A stretch of DNA of 44,087 bases. Source: Phycisphaerales bacterium. Its GTDB lineage: Bacteria > Planctomycetota > Phycisphaerae > Sedimentisphaerales > Anaerobacaceae. Of the stretch, positions 43,108 through 44,087 are shown one piece after another; position 1 is the first letter of the stretch; every line of letters begins with the position of its first letter. A program made the position numbers and the translations under genes. The notes beneath the pieces were generated by a model that was given only the letters and a program-made list of their open reading frames with translations, made no database searches and was not told the DNA's origin. The stretch spans positions 6,101,280 to 6,145,366 of the forward strand of contig CP070675.1 of NCBI GenBank assembly GCA_020352215.1, read 5' to 3'.

Positions 43108-43646
43108 TCTTTCAGTCTCCCGTCGAGTATTGACCGCAGTTTGTTCAATCCATACCGATAACGTCCCTGGACCGTGCTGACTGAGACGTCTTGAAGGCTG
43201 GCGATCTGCCCAAATTTCATCCTGCTTTTCAGGCGCAGGGCAATCACCTCTCGTTGCTCATACGGAAGCTGGGTCATCGCGAGATTGACCAGCCGCGACT
43301 GCTCGCTGCATACAATCTCGGCATCCGGGCTCGGCGCACTCGACTGCTCGCAGGTTGCCACGTCCAATCGTGCCGCCCGTCGTTTGTTCGCACGTATGTA
43401 GTCGCGGGCACGATTGACAACGCAAGTTGCCAGATAGCTCCTCAAGCTGCCGATCAAGCCGAACTGGCCGGCAGATTGCGCAAAAGAGACAAAGACATCG
43501 TGGACAACGTCCTCGGCAGCACTTGTATCGTTCAAAAGAGCCATCGCTAAGGTCAGCAAGCTACTTAAGTACTTCTCGTAGATACGAGAAAGGGAATCTC
43601 TGCTACCATGCTTAAACCTCAACTTAAGCAGCTCGTCTTCGATCAT
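43104..43646 (-). CDS. ECF-type RNA polymerase sigma factor
   Basis: A 180-residue sigma factor. Region 2 (about 15-85) has AAEDVVHDVFVSFAQSAGQF and LRSYLATCVVNRARDYIRANKRR, in parts. Region 4 (about 125-175) has LPYEQREVIALRLKSRMKF and the helix-turn-helix FGQIASLQDVSVSTVQGRYRYGLNKLR, in parts. It is overlapped by a membrane protein gene at its 3' end. A TATACT box (43716-43721 on the minus strand) lies about 70 bp upstream but has no good -35. It is distinct in sequence from the other ECF factor at 550-1104. Confidence 0.93.
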   Translation of the reverse strand: MIEDELLKLRFKHGSRDSLSRIYEKYLSSLLTLAMALLNDTSAAEDVVHDVFVSFAQSAGQFGLIGSLRSYLATCVVNRARDYIRANKRRAARLDVATCEQSSAPSPDAEIVCSEQSRLVNLAMTQLPYEQREVIALRLKSRMKFGQIASLQDVSVSTVQGRYRYGLNKLRSILDGRLKE

Positions 43647-43786
43647 CGGTGATTCTCTTGTCCGGCCTTAGGAACGATCGTTCTTCTCTAATATCACGAT
43701 CAGGGCACCGGTTTTAGTATAGGGAAAGTAGGTTCTTTTGCCACTTTCTGACACAAGTGTCGGCGAGACCTGACTTGGTGCGCATA

Positions 43787-43820
43787 GCAAAGGCCGGGCC
43801 ACTGAGGCCCGGCCTGCTTT
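43787..43820. terminator. Strong hairpin after the partial gene at the right edge
   Basis: GGCCGGGCC (43792-43800) and GGCCCGGCC (43806-43814) form a perfect 9-bp stem with the loop ACTGA, extended by one A-T pair and flanked by AGCAA/TGCTTT. It lies 36 nt after the stop codon of the leftward partial gene. Confidence 0.75.
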
Positions 43821-43855
43821 GATTCGCCGTTGTTCAGAAGAATCAGGCTGGTCTA

Positions 43856-44087
43856 CTATATTCCGCCGTCGACAACATATCGCTTTGCCGGGTTGTCGTT
43901 GCGTACGGCAAGGTTGTGCTTACGTACGCCTCCTGACGAAAGCTTGATTTCATAGGGGATGAACCACCCCGGATAGCGACCCGACTTGAAGGGCTCGCCT
44001 ATGCTGATGATCTCCAGACCTCCCAGGTGATTCTTGATTCGCTCGTCGACCGCTGACGCCGACCAGAACTTGAGGAATTCGTCCCAG
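43856..44087 (-). CDS. C-terminal part of a protein of unknown function
   Basis: Seventy-six codons are visible before a TAG at 43856-43858; the start lies beyond the right edge. The peptide runs WDEFLKFWSASAVDERIKNH, then GGLEIISIGEPFKSGRYPGW, then a strand-rich end FIPYEIKLSSGG, VRKHNLAVRNDN and VVDGGI. Repeated short strands fit a small beta domain. I do not recognise the family. It lies upstream of the sigma factor on the same strand, with a strong hairpin between. Confidence 0.65.
   Translation of the reverse strand, partial: WDEFLKFWSASAVDERIKNHLGGLEIISIGEPFKSGRYPGWFIPYEIKLSSGGVRKHNLAVRNDNPAKRYVVDGGI

Noticed and set aside
1..44087. CRISPR arrays, insertion sequences, prophage, tRNA or rRNA genes
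   Set aside because: No spaced direct repeats of CRISPR type, no transposase or integrase frames, and no tRNA T-arm motif with a matching acceptor stem were seen.

Overview
The window looks like a chromosome segment of an uncultured or poorly described bacterium of the Planctomycetota, most likely near the Phycisphaerae/Sedimentisphaerales. The grounds are inference from gene content: a secreted beta-helix protein with a dockerin-type segment and repeated C-terminal modules, a Tat-exported sulfatase, a DUF547 lipoprotein, two ECF sigma factors each followed by a single-pass membrane protein, and a short ThiC. LptF/LptG, an OmpA-type lipoprotein and a SurA-like foldase show a diderm envelope. 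I see no phage, insertion sequence, integrase, CRISPR array, rRNA or tRNA.

Left part (1-9052). An ECF sigma factor gene and its membrane partner (cut by the window edge) are followed by metK with its own promoter and leader, a DUF547 lipoprotein, a secreted protein of unknown function, and a promoter-led set of three genes: small monooxygenase-fold protein, iron-type alcohol dehydrogenase and sulfatase.

Phosphate/thiamine block (9109-15417). A textbook promoter, TPP riboswitch and intrinsic terminator precede thiC. Fourteen bases after thiC come a PhoB-like regulator and PhoR-like kinase, then a Na+/phosphate symporter, a PhoU-domain protein and a DUF2490 outer-membrane protein. Ahead of the symporter lie four TTCA blocks spaced exactly 11 bp apart next to a TATGAT -10 box, a convincing Pho-box-type promoter.

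Envelope and translation block, minus strand (15502-33964). Read 5' to 3' on the minus strand from high to low coordinates: a beta-helix/dockerin protein, an OmpA-type lipoprotein, ndk, a 0.9 kb gap, nusA-infB-rbfA, a degenerate HhH-GPD protein, hisG, a parvulin-type foldase, a methyltransferase, LptF, a small membrane protein, a membrane-anchored HCx5R phosphatase and LptG. The gap before nusA holds a promoter, a possible 29-codon ORF, a chain of mutually exclusive hairpins and an intrinsic terminator. It is the best candidate here for an undescribed regulatory RNA.

Polysaccharide block, plus strand (34838-41538). Three glycosyltransferase-type genes, a DUF268 protein, an FkbM methyltransferase and a COG4091-type dehydrogenase with a SAF-like C-terminus form a surface-glycan locus. 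It contains a short remnant of a second copy of its last gene. The right end carries a second ECF sigma factor with a 4-bp-overlapping membrane partner and the C-terminus of an unknown gene.
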